Notes under the pieces: model-generated | What the model was told of the DNA's origin: nothing | What the model saw: only the letters and a program-made list of their open reading frames with translations | The model's database searches: none | Translations under genes and position numbers: made by a program | NCBI RefSeq assembly: GCF_008727815.1 | Contig: NZ_CP044230.1 | Span: 852,001-916,000, forward strand | Source: Streptococcus sp. LPB0220 | GTDB lineage: Bacteria > Bacillota > Bacilli > Lactobacillales > Streptococcaceae | DNA: 64,000 bases | Direction: 5' to 3' | Shown here: positions 1-8,615 of the stretch, piece by piece | Layout: the number at the start of each line of letters is the position of its first letter | Position numbering within the stretch: position 1 is the first letter of the stretch

Positions 1-1796
1 ACACCCAGATCGTCGCTAAGTGTTATGAGGCTTACCAAAAGGAACTCCGTCAGTCAGAAGCAGTGGACTTTGATGATTTGATTATGCTGACCTTGCGTCT
101 TTTTGATCAGCATCCAGATGTGCTGACCTATTACCAGCAGAAGTTCCAATATATCCACGTGGATGAGTACCAAGATACCAACCATGCCCAATACCAGTTG
201 GTCAAACTCTTGGCTTCACGCTTTAAAAATATCTGTGTCGTTGGGGATGCGGACCAGTCTATTTATGGCTGGCGGGGAGCAGATATGCAGAATATCCTGG
301 ACTTTGAGAAGGATTATAAGGAAGCTAAGGTCGTCCTCCTAGAAGAGAATTATCGCTCGACCAAGACGATCTTGCAAGCAGCCAATGATGTCATCAAAAA
401 CAATCGCCACCGCCGTCCGAAGAATCTCTGGACACAAAATGAAGACGGGGAAGAGATTGTCTATTACCGGGCTAATGACGAGCAGGATGAAGCAGTCTTT
501 GTTGCTAAAACGATTGAAGAGCTTAGTCGCGAAGCTGGCTACAAACACCGTGATTTTGCGGTTCTCTATCGGACCAATGCCCAGTCACGGACCATTGAAG
601 AAGCGCTACTCAAGTCTAACATTCCCTACACCATGGTAGGGGGCACCAAGTTCTACAGCCGGAAGGAAATTCGGGATGTCATTGCTTATCTAAACTTGAT
701 TGCCAACCTCAGTGACAATATCAGTTTTGAGCGCATTATCAATGAACCCAAGCGGGGAATCGGGCCAGGTACAGTGGATAAGATTCGCGACTTTGCTCAA
801 ATGCAAGAGTCCTCACTCCTGGATGCTTCAGCCAATATCATGCTCTCTGGCATCAAAGGAAAGGCAGCCCAAGCCATCTGGGACTTTGCCAATCTCATTC
901 TTGATTTGAGAGAAAGATTGGACCAGCTGACCATTACAGAGTTGGTCGAAGAAGTCCTTGACAAGACAGGTTATATGACAGCCCTAACCAATCAGGGAAA
1001 TTTGGAAAGTCAGGCCCGCATCGAGAATATCCAAGAGTTCCTATCTGTTACCAAGAATTTTGATGAAAATGGAGAGACCGTCGAAGACGAATCAGGTGTG
1101 GATACCTTGAGTCGTTTCTTGAACGATTTGGCTTTGATTGCCGATACAGATGATGGAGCCCAAGAGACTTCAGAAGTCACCTTGATGACCCTTCACGCAG
1201 CCAAAGGATTGGAGTTCCCAGTCGTCTTCCTGATTGGGATGGAAGAAAATGTCTTTCCTCTTAGTCGTGCGGCTGAGGATCCAGATGAATTGGAAGAAGA
1301 GCGTCGCTTGGCTTATGTAGGGATCACGCGGGCAGAGAAGGTTCTCTTCTTGACCAATGCCAACTCACGTTTGCTTTTTGGACGGACCAGCTACAATCGC
1401 CCGACACGTTTCATCAATGAAATTAGCTCGGATTTATTGACCTACCAGGGATTAGCCCGTCCAGTTAATACCAGCTTTAAGGCTTCTTATAGTAATGGTG
1501 GCGGAACGACCTTTGGAAAAGGCATGAGCCTGTCACAAGCCCTTCAAGAGCGCAAGAGACAAGCAGCTCCAAGTGCCCTCACGTCATCAAGCCTCCCCTT
1601 TGGCAATAGCAACCGTTCTAGCGCCAAAGAGAGCGTCGCTTGGTCCATTGGCGACATTGCCATTCACAAGAAGTGGGGCGAGGGGACTGTCTTAGAAGTC
1701 TCTGGTAGTGGTAGTACCCAAGAGCTCAAGATCAACTTCCCAGAAGTGGGTCTCAAAAAACTCTTGGCCAGTGTCGCTCCGATTGAAAAGAAATAA
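1..1796 (+). CDS. pcrA: ATP-dependent DNA helicase PcrA (3' part; 5' end outside the window)
   Basis: SF1A 3'-5' DNA helicase for repair and replication-fork maintenance. The reading frame is open from base 3, so the gene begins upstream of the window. Walker A is missing because of this cut. Visible motifs in order are VDFDD (~nt 63), motif II DEYQDTN (~162), motif III VGDADQSIYGWRGA (~240), motif IV ENYRST (~345), motif V TLHAAKGLEFPVVF (~1190) and motif VI LAYVGITRAE (~1310). The last ~50 residues (GDIAIHKKWGEGTVL onward) form the Tudor-like tail typical of PcrA/UvrD, which contacts RNA polymerase. Roughly 590 residues remain of a family length near 750. UvrD-type paralogues are possible, but the tail and organism favour PcrA. 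Confidence 0.95.
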   Translation, partial: TQIVAKCYEAYQKELRQSEAVDFDDLIMLTLRLFDQHPDVLTYYQQKFQYIHVDEYQDTNHAQYQLVKLLASRFKNICVVGDADQSIYGWRGADMQNILDFEKDYKEAKVVLLEENYRSTKTILQAANDVIKNNRHRRPKNLWTQNEDGEEIVYYRANDEQDEAVFVAKTIEELSREAGYKHRDFAVLYRTNAQSRTIEEALLKSNIPYTMVGGTKFYSRKEIRDVIAYLNLIANLSDNISFERIINEPKRGIGPGTVDKIRDFAQMQESSLLDASANIMLSGIKGKAAQAIWDFANLILDLRERLDQLTITELVEEVLDKTGYMTALTNQGNLESQARIENIQEFLSVTKNFDENGETVEDESGVDTLSRFLNDLALIADTDDGAQETSEVTLMTLHAAKGLEFPVVFLIGMEENVFPLSRAAEDPDELEEERRLAYVGITRAEKVLFLTNANSRLLFGRTSYNRPTRFINEISSDLLTYQGLARPVNTSFKASYSNGGGTTFGKGMSLSQALQERKRQAAPSALTSSSLPFGNSNRSSAKESVAWSIGDIAIHKKWGEGTVLEVSGSGSTQELKINFPEVGLKKLLASVAPIEKK

Positions 1797-1921
1797 ACTA
1801 AAGCCAGTAAGCTAAGTCCACTGTTTCAGATTATAAATAATCAACATCTTTTCAGAAATCTAAAGTTATTACTGAATGAGACTATTGAAAAAAATATTTT
1901 GGAACTAGTGCAAAATAGATT

Positions 1922-2059
1922 GAGACTTTTCGCCGTGAGGAAAGCATCAGAAACGCATTAGTTTCTGGTGCTCGGTAGATTTGAGACGTAAGGATCAAAT
2001 CTAAGGTATGGAATCCCAAAGGGAGTCGCTACCGTCCGTCCTCACCTAAGGAAAGTCTC
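1922..2059. ncRNA. Putative structured RNA or palindromic element with six nested helices
   Basis: The 368-bp gap after pcrA holds an almost completely paired sequence. P1 pairs 1922-1931 with 2050-2059 (10 bp, one G-U). P2 pairs GTGAGGA 1935-1941 with 2039-2045. P3 is an 11-bp hairpin, 1944-1954 with 1961-1971, around a 6-nt loop. P4 pairs CGGTAG 1973-1978 with 2029-2034 and encloses P5 (1979-1984 with 1995-2000) and P6 (TCCC AAA GGGA, 2014-2024). This is a multibranch fold, not a simple hairpin. I do not recognise it as RNase P RNA, tmRNA, 6S, SRP RNA or a T-box. It could be an independent small RNA or a repeated mobile palindrome. No strong promoter is seen directly upstream and the strand is unproven. 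Confidence 0.5.
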
Positions 2060-2083
2060 TATAGAGAAATGAATATTCAGTTG

Positions 2084-2117
2084 AAACCAGCAAGCCTCGT
2101 TTGCTGGTTTTGATTTT
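2084..2117 (+). terminator. Intrinsic terminator
   Basis: AAACCAGCAA (2084-2093) pairs perfectly with TTGCTGGTTT (2101-2110) around a 7-nt loop. An interrupted T tract follows. It separates the pcrA/structured-RNA region from the next promoter. Confidence 0.75.
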
Positions 2118-2127
2118 ACTGGTGGCA

Positions 2128-2136
2128 TGATATAAT
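2128..2136 (+). promoter_or_regulatory. Extended -10 promoter for the DUF2130 gene
   Basis: TGATATAAT: a TATAAT hexamer at 2131-2136 with an upstream TG one base away. No good -35 is visible. It lies 29 bp before the start codon at 2165. Confidence 0.65.
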
Positions 2137-2164
2137 ATACTAAGAATAGAGAAAGAGGCATACT

Positions 2165-3439
2165 ATGAACGAAATCAAGTGTCCCAACTGTGGGGAAGTC
2201 TTTACAGTCAACGAAAGTCAATACAGCAAACTCTTGTCACAGGTACGGACAGCTGAGTTTGACAAGGAAATTCATGAGCGGATTCGGCAAGAGTTGGCTT
2301 TAGCTGAGCAAAAGGCCCTTAATGAGCAGCAAGAGAAGTTAGCTAAGAAGGACCAAGAAATTGCCCAATTACAAAACCAGATTCAACAGTTTGATACTGA
2401 AAAAGAATTGGCTAAAAAAGAGGTGGAGCAAACAGCTAGTCAAAGTCTGCTAGAGAAAGAAAAAGAAGTGCAAGCGCTGGAGAATCAGTTGGCCACCTTG
2501 CGCTTGGAGCATGAGAACCAGCTGCAAAAGACGCTTTCTAATTTGGAGAAGGAGCGTGATCAGGTACAAAACAAATTGCTCCTTCAAGAGAAGGAAAATG
2601 AACTGTCCCTAGCTTCTGTTAAACAAAATTATGAGGCTCAGCTTAAGGCAGCCAATGAACAGGTCGAGTTCTACAAGAATTTCAAGGCCCAACAATCTAC
2701 AAAAGCTATCGGTGAAAGTCTGGAACAGTATGCGGAAAGCGAATTCAACAAGGTTCGCAGTTTTGCCTTCCCAAATGCCTATTTTGAAAAGGACAATAAG
2801 GTCTCTGCGCGTGGTTCTAAAGGCGACTTTATCTTCCGCGAGTGCGATGAAAATGGGGTAGAGATTATCTCCATCATGTTTGAGATGAAGAATGAAGCCG
2901 ACGGAACCGAGAAGAAGCATAAGAACGCGGATTTCTACAAGGAATTAGACAAGGACCGTCGAGAAAAGAACTGTGAATATGCGGTTTTAGTGACCATGCT
3001 TGAAGCAGATAACGACTACTTCAACACAGGGATTGTCGATGTCAGTCATGAGTATAAGAAGATGTATGTGGTCCGTCCTCAGTTCTTTATCCAGATCATT
3101 GGGCTCCTGCGCAATGCGGCCCTCAATTCTCTTAAATACAAGCAAGAATTGGCGCTTGTTCGTGAACAAAATATCGATATCACCCACTTTGAAGAAGACC
3201 TGGATGCCTTTAAGGTTGCCTTTACTAAGAACTACAATTCGGCTTCTGTCAACTTTGGAAAGGCCATCGATGAAATCGACAAGGCCATCAAGCGGATGGA
3301 AGAAGTCAAGAAATTCCTCACCACTTCAGAAAATCAACTTCGTCTTGCTAACAACAAGTTGGATGATGTTTCCGTTAAAAAATTGACACGGAAAAATCCA
3401 ACCATGAAAGCTAAATTTGATGCTCTGAAAGGAGAATAA
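2165..3439 (+). CDS. DUF2130 domain-containing protein
   Basis: 424-residue cytoplasmic protein. Residues 6-13 (CPNCGEVF) are half of a zinc ribbon. Residues ~40-190 are a long charged coiled coil rich in Glu, Gln and Lys heptads. The C-terminal half (~200-420) carries the DUF2130 signature, including the FEMKNEADGTEKKHKN region. The coiled coil plus nuclease-like C-terminus resembles the architecture of RmuC-type proteins, but the function is not established and none is claimed. The start has a usable ribosome binding site (GAAAGAGG) and its own promoter. It is probably cotranscribed with the hydrolase gene that follows 3 bp later. Confidence 0.85.
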   Translation: MNEIKCPNCGEVFTVNESQYSKLLSQVRTAEFDKEIHERIRQELALAEQKALNEQQEKLAKKDQEIAQLQNQIQQFDTEKELAKKEVEQTASQSLLEKEKEVQALENQLATLRLEHENQLQKTLSNLEKERDQVQNKLLLQEKENELSLASVKQNYEAQLKAANEQVEFYKNFKAQQSTKAIGESLEQYAESEFNKVRSFAFPNAYFEKDNKVSARGSKGDFIFRECDENGVEIISIMFEMKNEADGTEKKHKNADFYKELDKDRREKNCEYAVLVTMLEADNDYFNTGIVDVSHEYKKMYVVRPQFFIQIIGLLRNAALNSLKYKQELALVREQNIDITHFEEDLDAFKVAFTKNYNSASVNFGKAIDEIDKAIKRMEEVKKFLTTSENQLRLANNKLDDVSVKKLTRKNPTMKAKFDALKGE

Positions 3440-3442
3440 TCT

Positions 3443-4243
3443 TTGTATTCAGCTAAGAACGCTACCTTATCCATGAATGGGAAAACCATGGACTATGTAA
3501 CATTTGGTAAGGGTAAACAGCCATTAGTGATCATACCAGGCTTGGGGGATGGGTTACAGACCGTTAAAGGAAAGGCCCAGCTCTTTTCTCTCTCGTATCG
3601 CCTACTTGCTAAGCGATATAAGATCTATGTTTTTTCTCGAATCAATGAGTTGAGGCAGGGCTATACGACGCGGGATATGGCAGCAGATGTAGCAGAAGCA
3701 ATGGAGATACTAAACCTAGATACCGCTTATGTTATGGGGATTTCGCAAGGTGGAATGATTGCTCAATGGCTAGCTGCAGATTTCCCAGAAAGGGTTCAAA
3801 AGCTCATCCTAGCTGTGACAACAGCGAAGCCTAGTCAACTTGCTAGAGAGCGAATTGAGCATTGGCAAAAACTTAGTCAATCTGGAAATTTTAAGCATCT
3901 CATGGTGGATATTGCAAAGCATTCCTACACGCAAAAGAGCTATCAAAAGTGGCGGTTGCTTTATAATATTATGGGTCGCTTGGGGCGAATCAAAGATGAA
4001 AAACGAATTGCTATTCAGTCTCAGTCTTGCCTGGAACATAATAGCCTTGAGGTCTTAAAAGAAATTCAATGTCCAACCTTGGTCCTTGGTGCGCTTGAAG
4101 ATGATGTGATTGGTGTGGACGGATCCAAGGAACTGGCAAGAGCGATTTCGGGTTGTCAGCTCCTTATTCTAAAGCATTCTGGGCATGCTCTTTATGAAGA
4201 AAATAAAGCATTTCAAGAGGCTGTCTGTGAATTCTTAAACTAA
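3443..4243 (+). CDS. Alpha/beta-fold hydrolase (TTG start)
   Basis: 266-residue alpha/beta hydrolase. The nucleophile elbow GISQGG lies near residue 101 and the catalytic His is in SGHALYEE near the C-terminus. An Asp in the LGALEDDVIG segment is a likely third triad member. No signal peptide is seen. The start is a TTG at 3443, preceded by GGAG inside the last codons of the upstream gene. That 3-bp gap implies translational coupling. The substrate cannot be deduced; family members include esterases and peptidases. Confidence 0.85.
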   Translation: MYSAKNATLSMNGKTMDYVTFGKGKQPLVIIPGLGDGLQTVKGKAQLFSLSYRLLAKRYKIYVFSRINELRQGYTTRDMAADVAEAMEILNLDTAYVMGISQGGMIAQWLAADFPERVQKLILAVTTAKPSQLARERIEHWQKLSQSGNFKHLMVDIAKHSYTQKSYQKWRLLYNIMGRLGRIKDEKRIAIQSQSCLEHNSLEVLKEIQCPTLVLGALEDDVIGVDGSKELARAISGCQLLILKHSGHALYEENKAFQEAVCEFLN

Positions 4244-4272
4244 AAAAAGCTGGAATATTTTCCAGCTTTTTT
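4243..4272. terminator. Bidirectional terminator between convergent genes
   Basis: AAGCTGGAA (4247-4255), a TATT loop, then TTCCAGCTT (4260-4268), with A and T runs on the two flanks. It can end both the hydrolase operon and the minus-strand flavoprotein gene. Confidence 0.85.
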
Positions 4273-4279
4273 ATGTTAG

Positions 4280-5596
4280 TTAAATCGCAAAGAGATCGTT
4301 TAGGTTTTCTGCCATGGTTGGGTGGGTAAAGATTTGTTTTGCAATGTAAGTATAAGGGATCTTGTTGTCCATGGCCATGGTGATCTGGTTGATGATTTCG
4401 CCTGCAGCTTCTCCAAAGAGTGTCACTCCAAGAATTTCTTTAGTTTCTGGGTTGACCACGGCTTTGAAAGCACCTCGAAGGTCTGCATTGACGTGTCCGC
4501 GTGGCATGGCAGCAACTGGCAATTCTTTAACAGCAACTGGAAGTCCTTTGTCGCGTGCTTCTTGCTCGGTCAAGCCGACTTGGGCAAGTGGAGGAGCAAT
4601 AAAGAGTGTTGTCGCATAATTTCTACGAGTTTCAAGATTGTAGCTACCATCGCCTGTAAGATAGTTGAAGACAATGCGGAAGTCATCGAGTGACATGTAG
4701 GTGAATTGAGGACCACCATTAACATCCCCAACTGCAAAGACACCAGGGACGCTGGTTTCCAAATGACGGTTAACTTGGATTGCTCCACGATCAGTGACTT
4801 GGATGTCTGTGTTTTCAAGACCAAGTCCAGCTGTGTTTGGCTTACGTCCTGTTGCGTAGAGAAGGATATCAAACTCGAAGTTTCCCTTATCCGTTACAAC
4901 GGTTAAGCTATGGTCACCATCTTTGATTTCTTGGGTATGAACGCCTTGCAAGAATTGAATACCATCTTCTTCCAGGTAGCCTTTTGCAAGAGCTGCAATG
5001 CTTGGCTCGATCCGTGGCAAGAATGCTTCAGAAGCGTCCAGTACTGTTACTTGGCTACCCAAGGTATTGTAGAGATGAGCAAATTCCAATCCGATAGGTC
5101 CACCACCAAGGACGCCCAGGCGTTTTGGTAGGTTTTCCAAACGTTGAATACCGGTTGAATCCACTGCAAATTTACTTTCAGCCAATCCTGGGATTGGAAG
5201 GATAGTTGGCACAGCACCAGTATTGATAATAATGGTTTCAGCTGTCAATTCTTCCTTTTCATCTCCAGCTTGAATTTCGATGACCCTGTTAGAAACAAAA
5301 CGAGCCGTCGCGTCGATAATGTCTACACCAGTTCCAGCAATCGTTGCGTAGTTCTTGCCATTGAGGCGAGTAGTGACTGCATTTTTCTCATTCATGGCTT
5401 GCTCAAAATCCAAGCCTTTTTCTGCTGCAACAATCAAGGTCTTGGTGGGAATACAAGCGATATTGATACAAGTACCACCGTACATAGACTTGCTCTTTTC
5501 AATCAGAGCAACTTTTTTTCCTTGGCTTGATAATTTCGCTGCGAGTGTTTTACCAGCTTTACCAAATCCAATCACAATAACATCATACATTAACAT
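4280..5596 (-). CDS. RclA-like pyridine nucleotide-disulfide oxidoreductase
   Basis: 438-residue FAD/NAD(P)-dependent oxidoreductase of the class I disulfide reductase family. The FAD-binding motif IGFGKAG is at residues 9-15. The redox pair is C43/C48 in GGTCINIACIPTK. A second dinucleotide motif GVLGGGPIGLE lies mid-protein, and an interface HPTxxE motif is near the C-terminus. The N-terminal GFGKAGKTLA plus MYGGTCINI segment matches E. coli RclA (reactive-chlorine resistance, Cu-dependent NADH oxidase) better than lipoamide dehydrogenase or mercuric reductase. ATG 5596 has AGAAGG at good spacing. An in-frame ATG at 5590 is an alternative. A role in oxidant defence is inferred from the family. 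Confidence 0.85.
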   Translation of the reverse strand: MLMYDVIVIGFGKAGKTLAAKLSSQGKKVALIEKSKSMYGGTCINIACIPTKTLIVAAEKGLDFEQAMNEKNAVTTRLNGKNYATIAGTGVDIIDATARFVSNRVIEIQAGDEKEELTAETIIINTGAVPTILPIPGLAESKFAVDSTGIQRLENLPKRLGVLGGGPIGLEFAHLYNTLGSQVTVLDASEAFLPRIEPSIAALAKGYLEEDGIQFLQGVHTQEIKDGDHSLTVVTDKGNFEFDILLYATGRKPNTAGLGLENTDIQVTDRGAIQVNRHLETSVPGVFAVGDVNGGPQFTYMSLDDFRIVFNYLTGDGSYNLETRRNYATTLFIAPPLAQVGLTEQEARDKGLPVAVKELPVAAMPRGHVNADLRGAFKAVVNPETKEILGVTLFGEAAGEIINQITMAMDNKIPYTYIAKQIFTHPTMAENLNDLFAI

Positions 5597-5716
5597 ATGT
5601 TACACCTTCTTTCGCTTTCTATTGTATCAAACCCATTTTAAAAAGTCTGAAATCTGCTACGGGATTTTTTAGGAGCTCATGGGAAGGGGGAAAGAGGGAC
5701 AAAAGGTCTTGTTTCA

Positions 5717-5725
5717 TGGTATAAT
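5717..5725 (+). promoter_or_regulatory. Extended -10 promoter for truB-ribF
   Basis: TGGTATAAT at 5717-5725. Transcription would start near 5732. This argues against a start codon at 5735 for truB and for ATG 5777. Confidence 0.65.
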
Positions 5726-5776
5726 GAAGGGTCGGTGGCCCGGATGGTCACACAAGAGTTAGAAAGAGCAAATCAG

Positions 5777-6673
5777 ATGGACGGAATTATCAATGTAAAA
5801 AAAGAAGCAGGCATGACCTCACATGATGTGGTCTTTAAACTGCGAAAAATCTTAGGAACTAAGAAGATCGGCCATGGGGGAACGCTGGATCCAGATGTGG
5901 TGGGAGTGCTTCCGATTGCAGTTGGCAAGGCGACCCGGATGGTCGAATTTATGCAAGATGAAGGCAAGATCTATGAAGGAGAAATCACTTTGGGATTTTC
6001 TACCACGACGGAGGATGCCAGCGGTGAAATCGTAGAGCGGACCCCAGTGGAAGCCCCTTTAGATGCAGAAGAGGTCGATCGCATGATTGCCCAAATGGTG
6101 GGAGAAATCGAGCAAGTACCACCTATGTATTCAGCGGTCAAAGTCAATGGACGTAAGCTCTATGAATATGCGCGGGTAGGAGAAGAAGTGGAACGCCCTG
6201 TACGGCAGGTAACCATATATGAATTCACGCGCACTAGTGAGATTAGCTATGAAGAAAGTCTAGCCCGTTTTCGTTTCCGAGTTAAATGCAGTAAGGGCAC
6301 CTATATCCGGACCTTGTCGGTGGATTTGGGTCAAAAACTGGGCTACGCAGCCCATATGTCTCATCTGACACGGACCAGTGCTGCCGGTTTGTCACTGGAA
6401 GATGCCCTGACCTTAGAAGAAGTGGCTGAAAAAGTTGCACAAGGAGATTTGAGCTTCCTTCACCCACTTGAAATTGGCACCGGGGATCTGGAAAAAGTAG
6501 AGCTGACAGTAGAAGAGGTTGGCGAAGTCCAAGTGGGACGCTTTATTCCAGTTGAGAGTGACTCCAAAGAGTTAGCTGCTTTTTACCAAGGAAAATTGGT
6601 AGCCATTTTAGAAAAAAGAGAAGAACTTTACAAACCTCGAAAAGTCTTTCTAACAGAAAGTGTGTTACAATAA
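5777..6673 (+). CDS. truB: tRNA pseudouridine(55) synthase TruB
   Basis: Converts U55 to pseudouridine in the T-loop of tRNAs. The catalytic motif [13 protein letters not shown] places the nucleophilic Asp at residue 38. The [11 protein letters not shown] and RTSAAG segments are also characteristic. ATG 5777 gives 298 residues beginning [17 protein letters not shown], the family norm. The GTG at 5735 would lie at the predicted transcription start and is rejected. ribF follows after 4 bp, the usual streptococcal order. Confidence 0.95.
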   Translation: MDGIINVKKEAGMTSHDVVFKLRKILGTKKIGHGGTLDPDVVGVLPIAVGKATRMVEFMQDEGKIYEGEITLGFSTTTEDASGEIVERTPVEAPLDAEEVDRMIAQMVGEIEQVPPMYSAVKVNGRKLYEYARVGEEVERPVRQVTIYEFTRTSEISYEESLARFRFRVKCSKGTYIRTLSVDLGQKLGYAAHMSHLTRTSAAGLSLEDALTLEEVAEKVAQGDLSFLHPLEIGTGDLEKVELTVEEVGEVQVGRFIPVESDSKELAAFYQGKLVAILEKREELYKPRKVFLTESVLQ

Positions 6674-6677
6674 ATTC

Positions 6678-7613
6678 ATGAATATTCGTACGATTACTAC
6701 TGCTAACCAGATCCATTTGGAGAATGAGACAGTTTTGGTTCTGGGCTACTTTGATGGCCTGCATCTGGGGCATCAAGAACTCTTTAAAAAGGCGCGTCAG
6801 ATAGCGGATGAAAAAGGCTTGAAGGTCGCTTTGTTAACCTTCCCTGAATCTCCTAAGTTAGCCTTTGTTCGCTACCAACCAGAATTACTGCTTCATTTGC
6901 AGAGTCCTGAGGATCGGTTCCAAAAATTAAACGAACTAGGAGTGGATGAGCTCTTCCTCATTGATTTTACGACCGATTTTGCTTCTAAAACTGCGAAAGA
7001 ATTTGTTGATCAATTTGTCAAAGCCTTGAGGGCCCGAGTTTTAATTGCTGGATTTGATTATAGTTTTGGCTCTGATAAGAAAACGGCCTCTGACTTATCT
7101 GCTTATTTTGATGGTCAAGTGGAAGTCATTTCTCCTGTATTGGATCAGGGGGAAAAGGTTAGTTCGACCCGAATTCGTCAAGCTATCCTAGAAGGACGCG
7201 TCAAAGAAGCTGCCCGTCTACTTGGTCACCCTTTATCCAGTCGGGGAATCGTCGTGCACGGGGATGCGCGTGGCCGCACCATTGGCTATCCTACCGCCAA
7301 TCTAGCACCGATTGATCGGACCTATCTCCCATCAGATGGGGTTTATGTAGTCGATGTCGATTTTAAAGGGCAGACCTACCGTGGGATGGCTTCTGTCGGG
7401 AAAAATGTCACCTTTGATGGGAAAGAGCTTCGTTTCGAAGTCAATCTCTTTGATTTTACAGGAGATATCTATGGTCATACCCTGACCATTCATTGGTTGG
7501 ATAAGATACGAGAAATGGTCAAATTCGATGGGATCGATCAACTAGTGGCGCAACTAGAAGAAGATGAAGCAGTTTCACGAAACTGGACCAAGAGAGTGGG
7601 ACAGAAGTCCTAG
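6678..7613 (+). CDS. ribF: Bifunctional riboflavin kinase/FAD synthetase
   Basis: Makes FMN and FAD from riboflavin. The N-terminal adenylyltransferase half has GYFDGLHLGH at residues 23-32 and a later SSTRIR. The C-terminal riboflavin kinase half has GRTIGYPTANL (~residue 200). ATG 6678 gives 311 residues, usual for the family; no strong ribosome binding site is seen, so coupling to truB is likely. The last codons (VGQKS) and the TAG stop lie inside a terminal inverted repeat of an intergenic repeat element. The protein's C-terminus has therefore been set by insertion of that element. Confidence 0.95.
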   Translation: MNIRTITTANQIHLENETVLVLGYFDGLHLGHQELFKKARQIADEKGLKVALLTFPESPKLAFVRYQPELLLHLQSPEDRFQKLNELGVDELFLIDFTTDFASKTAKEFVDQFVKALRARVLIAGFDYSFGSDKKTASDLSAYFDGQVEVISPVLDQGEKVSSTRIRQAILEGRVKEAARLLGHPLSSRGIVVHGDARGRTIGYPTANLAPIDRTYLPSDGVYVVDVDFKGQTYRGMASVGKNVTFDGKELRFEVNLFDFTGDIYGHTLTIHWLDKIREMVKFDGIDQLVAQLEEDEAVSRNWTKRVGQKS

Positions 7614-7772
7614 CCTCTCAATTGTTTTTGGATTGTCGAGCAAGACGCAGTGGTTGAGTGGGCTCTACTACGCTGATTTCATCAGCTTTTACAGCCCTAC
7701 TCAACTGTGCGGAGGTGGGACGACGAAATCGAATTCTAACGAATGACCGATTTCTGTCCCACTCTCTTTTTT
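7591..7772 (+). repeat. Intergenic repeat, copy A (~180 bp, terminally inverted)
   Basis: One of three near-identical copies (others at 26283-26464 and 61313-61496). In this copy the ends are a perfect 16-bp inverted repeat: AGAGAGTGGGACAGAA 7591-7606 against 7752-7767, followed by a T run. The whole element can therefore act as a terminator. Internally GTTGAGTGGGCT pairs with AGCCCTACTCAAC around a CTGAT/ATCAG hairpin. It overlaps the 3' end of ribF. No transposase is present; a non-autonomous (MITE-like) element is likely. Confidence 0.85.
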
Positions 7773-7877
7773 CGGGCCTCTTCTTGGGAAAAATGAAAGG
7801 GATTTCTTTTTTCCACTGAAATTCAGAAAAATCGTCGAGAAATCAAAAAAGCGCTTTTCAAGCACCTATTTTTTTTG

Positions 7878-7883
7878 TATAAT
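7878..7883 (+). promoter_or_regulatory. -10 element for spx
   Basis: TATAAT at 7878-7883 after a long T run, 39 bp upstream of the spx ATG. No clear -35 is visible. Confidence 0.55.
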
Positions 7884-7922
7884 AGAGTCAGATAGTTATA
7901 TATAAAAAAAGAAGTGAACCAC

Positions 7923-8324
7923 ATGATTACATTATTTTTATCACCGAGTTGTACATCATGTCGAAAAGCTCGGGCTTGGTTAAAAAAGCACGATGTTCCA
8001 TTTAAAGAACACAATATTATGACAAGTCCTTTGAGCAAACAGGAGTTGACAAGTATATTGGCCTTGACCGAAAACGGAACAGACGACATTATTTCAACTC
8101 GTTCAAAAATTTTTCAAAAATTGGATGTTGATGTTGAAGATTTATCTATCTCAGCCTTGATCCATCTGATTGAGGAAAATCCTAGTCTCTTGCGGAGACC
8201 GATTATTTTGGATAACAAACGCATGCAGATTGGCTTTAACGAAGATGAAATTCGGGCCTTCTTGCCACGGAGTTATCGCAAACAAGAGTTACGCTCTGCC
8301 ACTCTAAGAGCAGAAATAAACTAA
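7923..8324 (+). CDS. spx: Spx-family transcriptional regulator (SpxA1-type)
   Basis: 133-residue ArsC-like protein that binds the RNA polymerase alpha C-terminal domain and adjusts transcription under thiol/oxidative stress. The redox switch is C10-T-S-C13. RSKIF (~residues 50-54) corresponds to the conserved Arg region of Spx. [12 protein letters not shown] near the C-terminus is also typical. ATG 7923 is chosen over GTG 7914 because that GTG is part of the ribosome binding site (AGAAGTG). Location next to ribF matches the spxA1 gene of other streptococci, but the paralogue assignment is inference. UPF0223 follows closely. Confidence 0.9.
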   Translation: MITLFLSPSCTSCRKARAWLKKHDVPFKEHNIMTSPLSKQELTSILALTENGTDDIISTRSKIFQKLDVDVEDLSISALIHLIEENPSLLRRPIILDNKRMQIGFNEDEIRAFLPRSYRKQELRSATLRAEIN

Positions 8325-8336
8325 GAAGTATGTCGA

Positions 8337-8615
8337 ATGCAAAAAAATTATAGTTACCCACTGGACTTATCGTGGAGCACTGAAGAGCTTGCTTCAGTGC
8401 TTTCTTTTTTCAATAAAGTTGAAGAAGCCTATGAAAGTAAGGTAGAAGCCAAAGAATATATGGAAGCCTACCGGGCTTTTAAGAAGGTCGTGCCTAGTAT
8501 CGGAGAAGAAAAGCGTCTTGGACGGGAGTTCGAAGAAGTGAGCGGTTATTCTCTCTATCGTGCGACCCAGGCTGCAAAGCAAAAAGAGGAAGGATGGTTT
8601 TCTCTTGAAGAATAA
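8337..8615 (+). CDS. UPF0223 family protein
   Basis: 92-residue small cytoplasmic protein of the UPF0223 family (B. subtilis YktA type), of unknown function. The N-terminal [14 protein letters not shown] and later [10 protein letters not shown] and VSGYSLYRA segments are the family hallmarks. It starts 12 bp after spx and its 3' end overlaps the predicted start of the next gene, consistent with one operon. Confidence 0.9.
   Translation: MQKNYSYPLDLSWSTEELASVLSFFNKVEEAYESKVEAKEYMEAYRAFKKVVPSIGEEKRLGREFEEVSGYSLYRATQAAKQKEEGWFSLEE

Noticed and set aside
1922..2059. RNase P RNA or tmRNA
   Set aside because: A GAGGAAAG-like string suggested rnpB, but length, remaining conserved cores and fold do not match; no tRNA-like ends or tag ORF are present.
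4322..5530. Plus-strand frames opposite the RclA-like gene
   Set aside because: Antisense shadows of a well-supported minus-strand gene.
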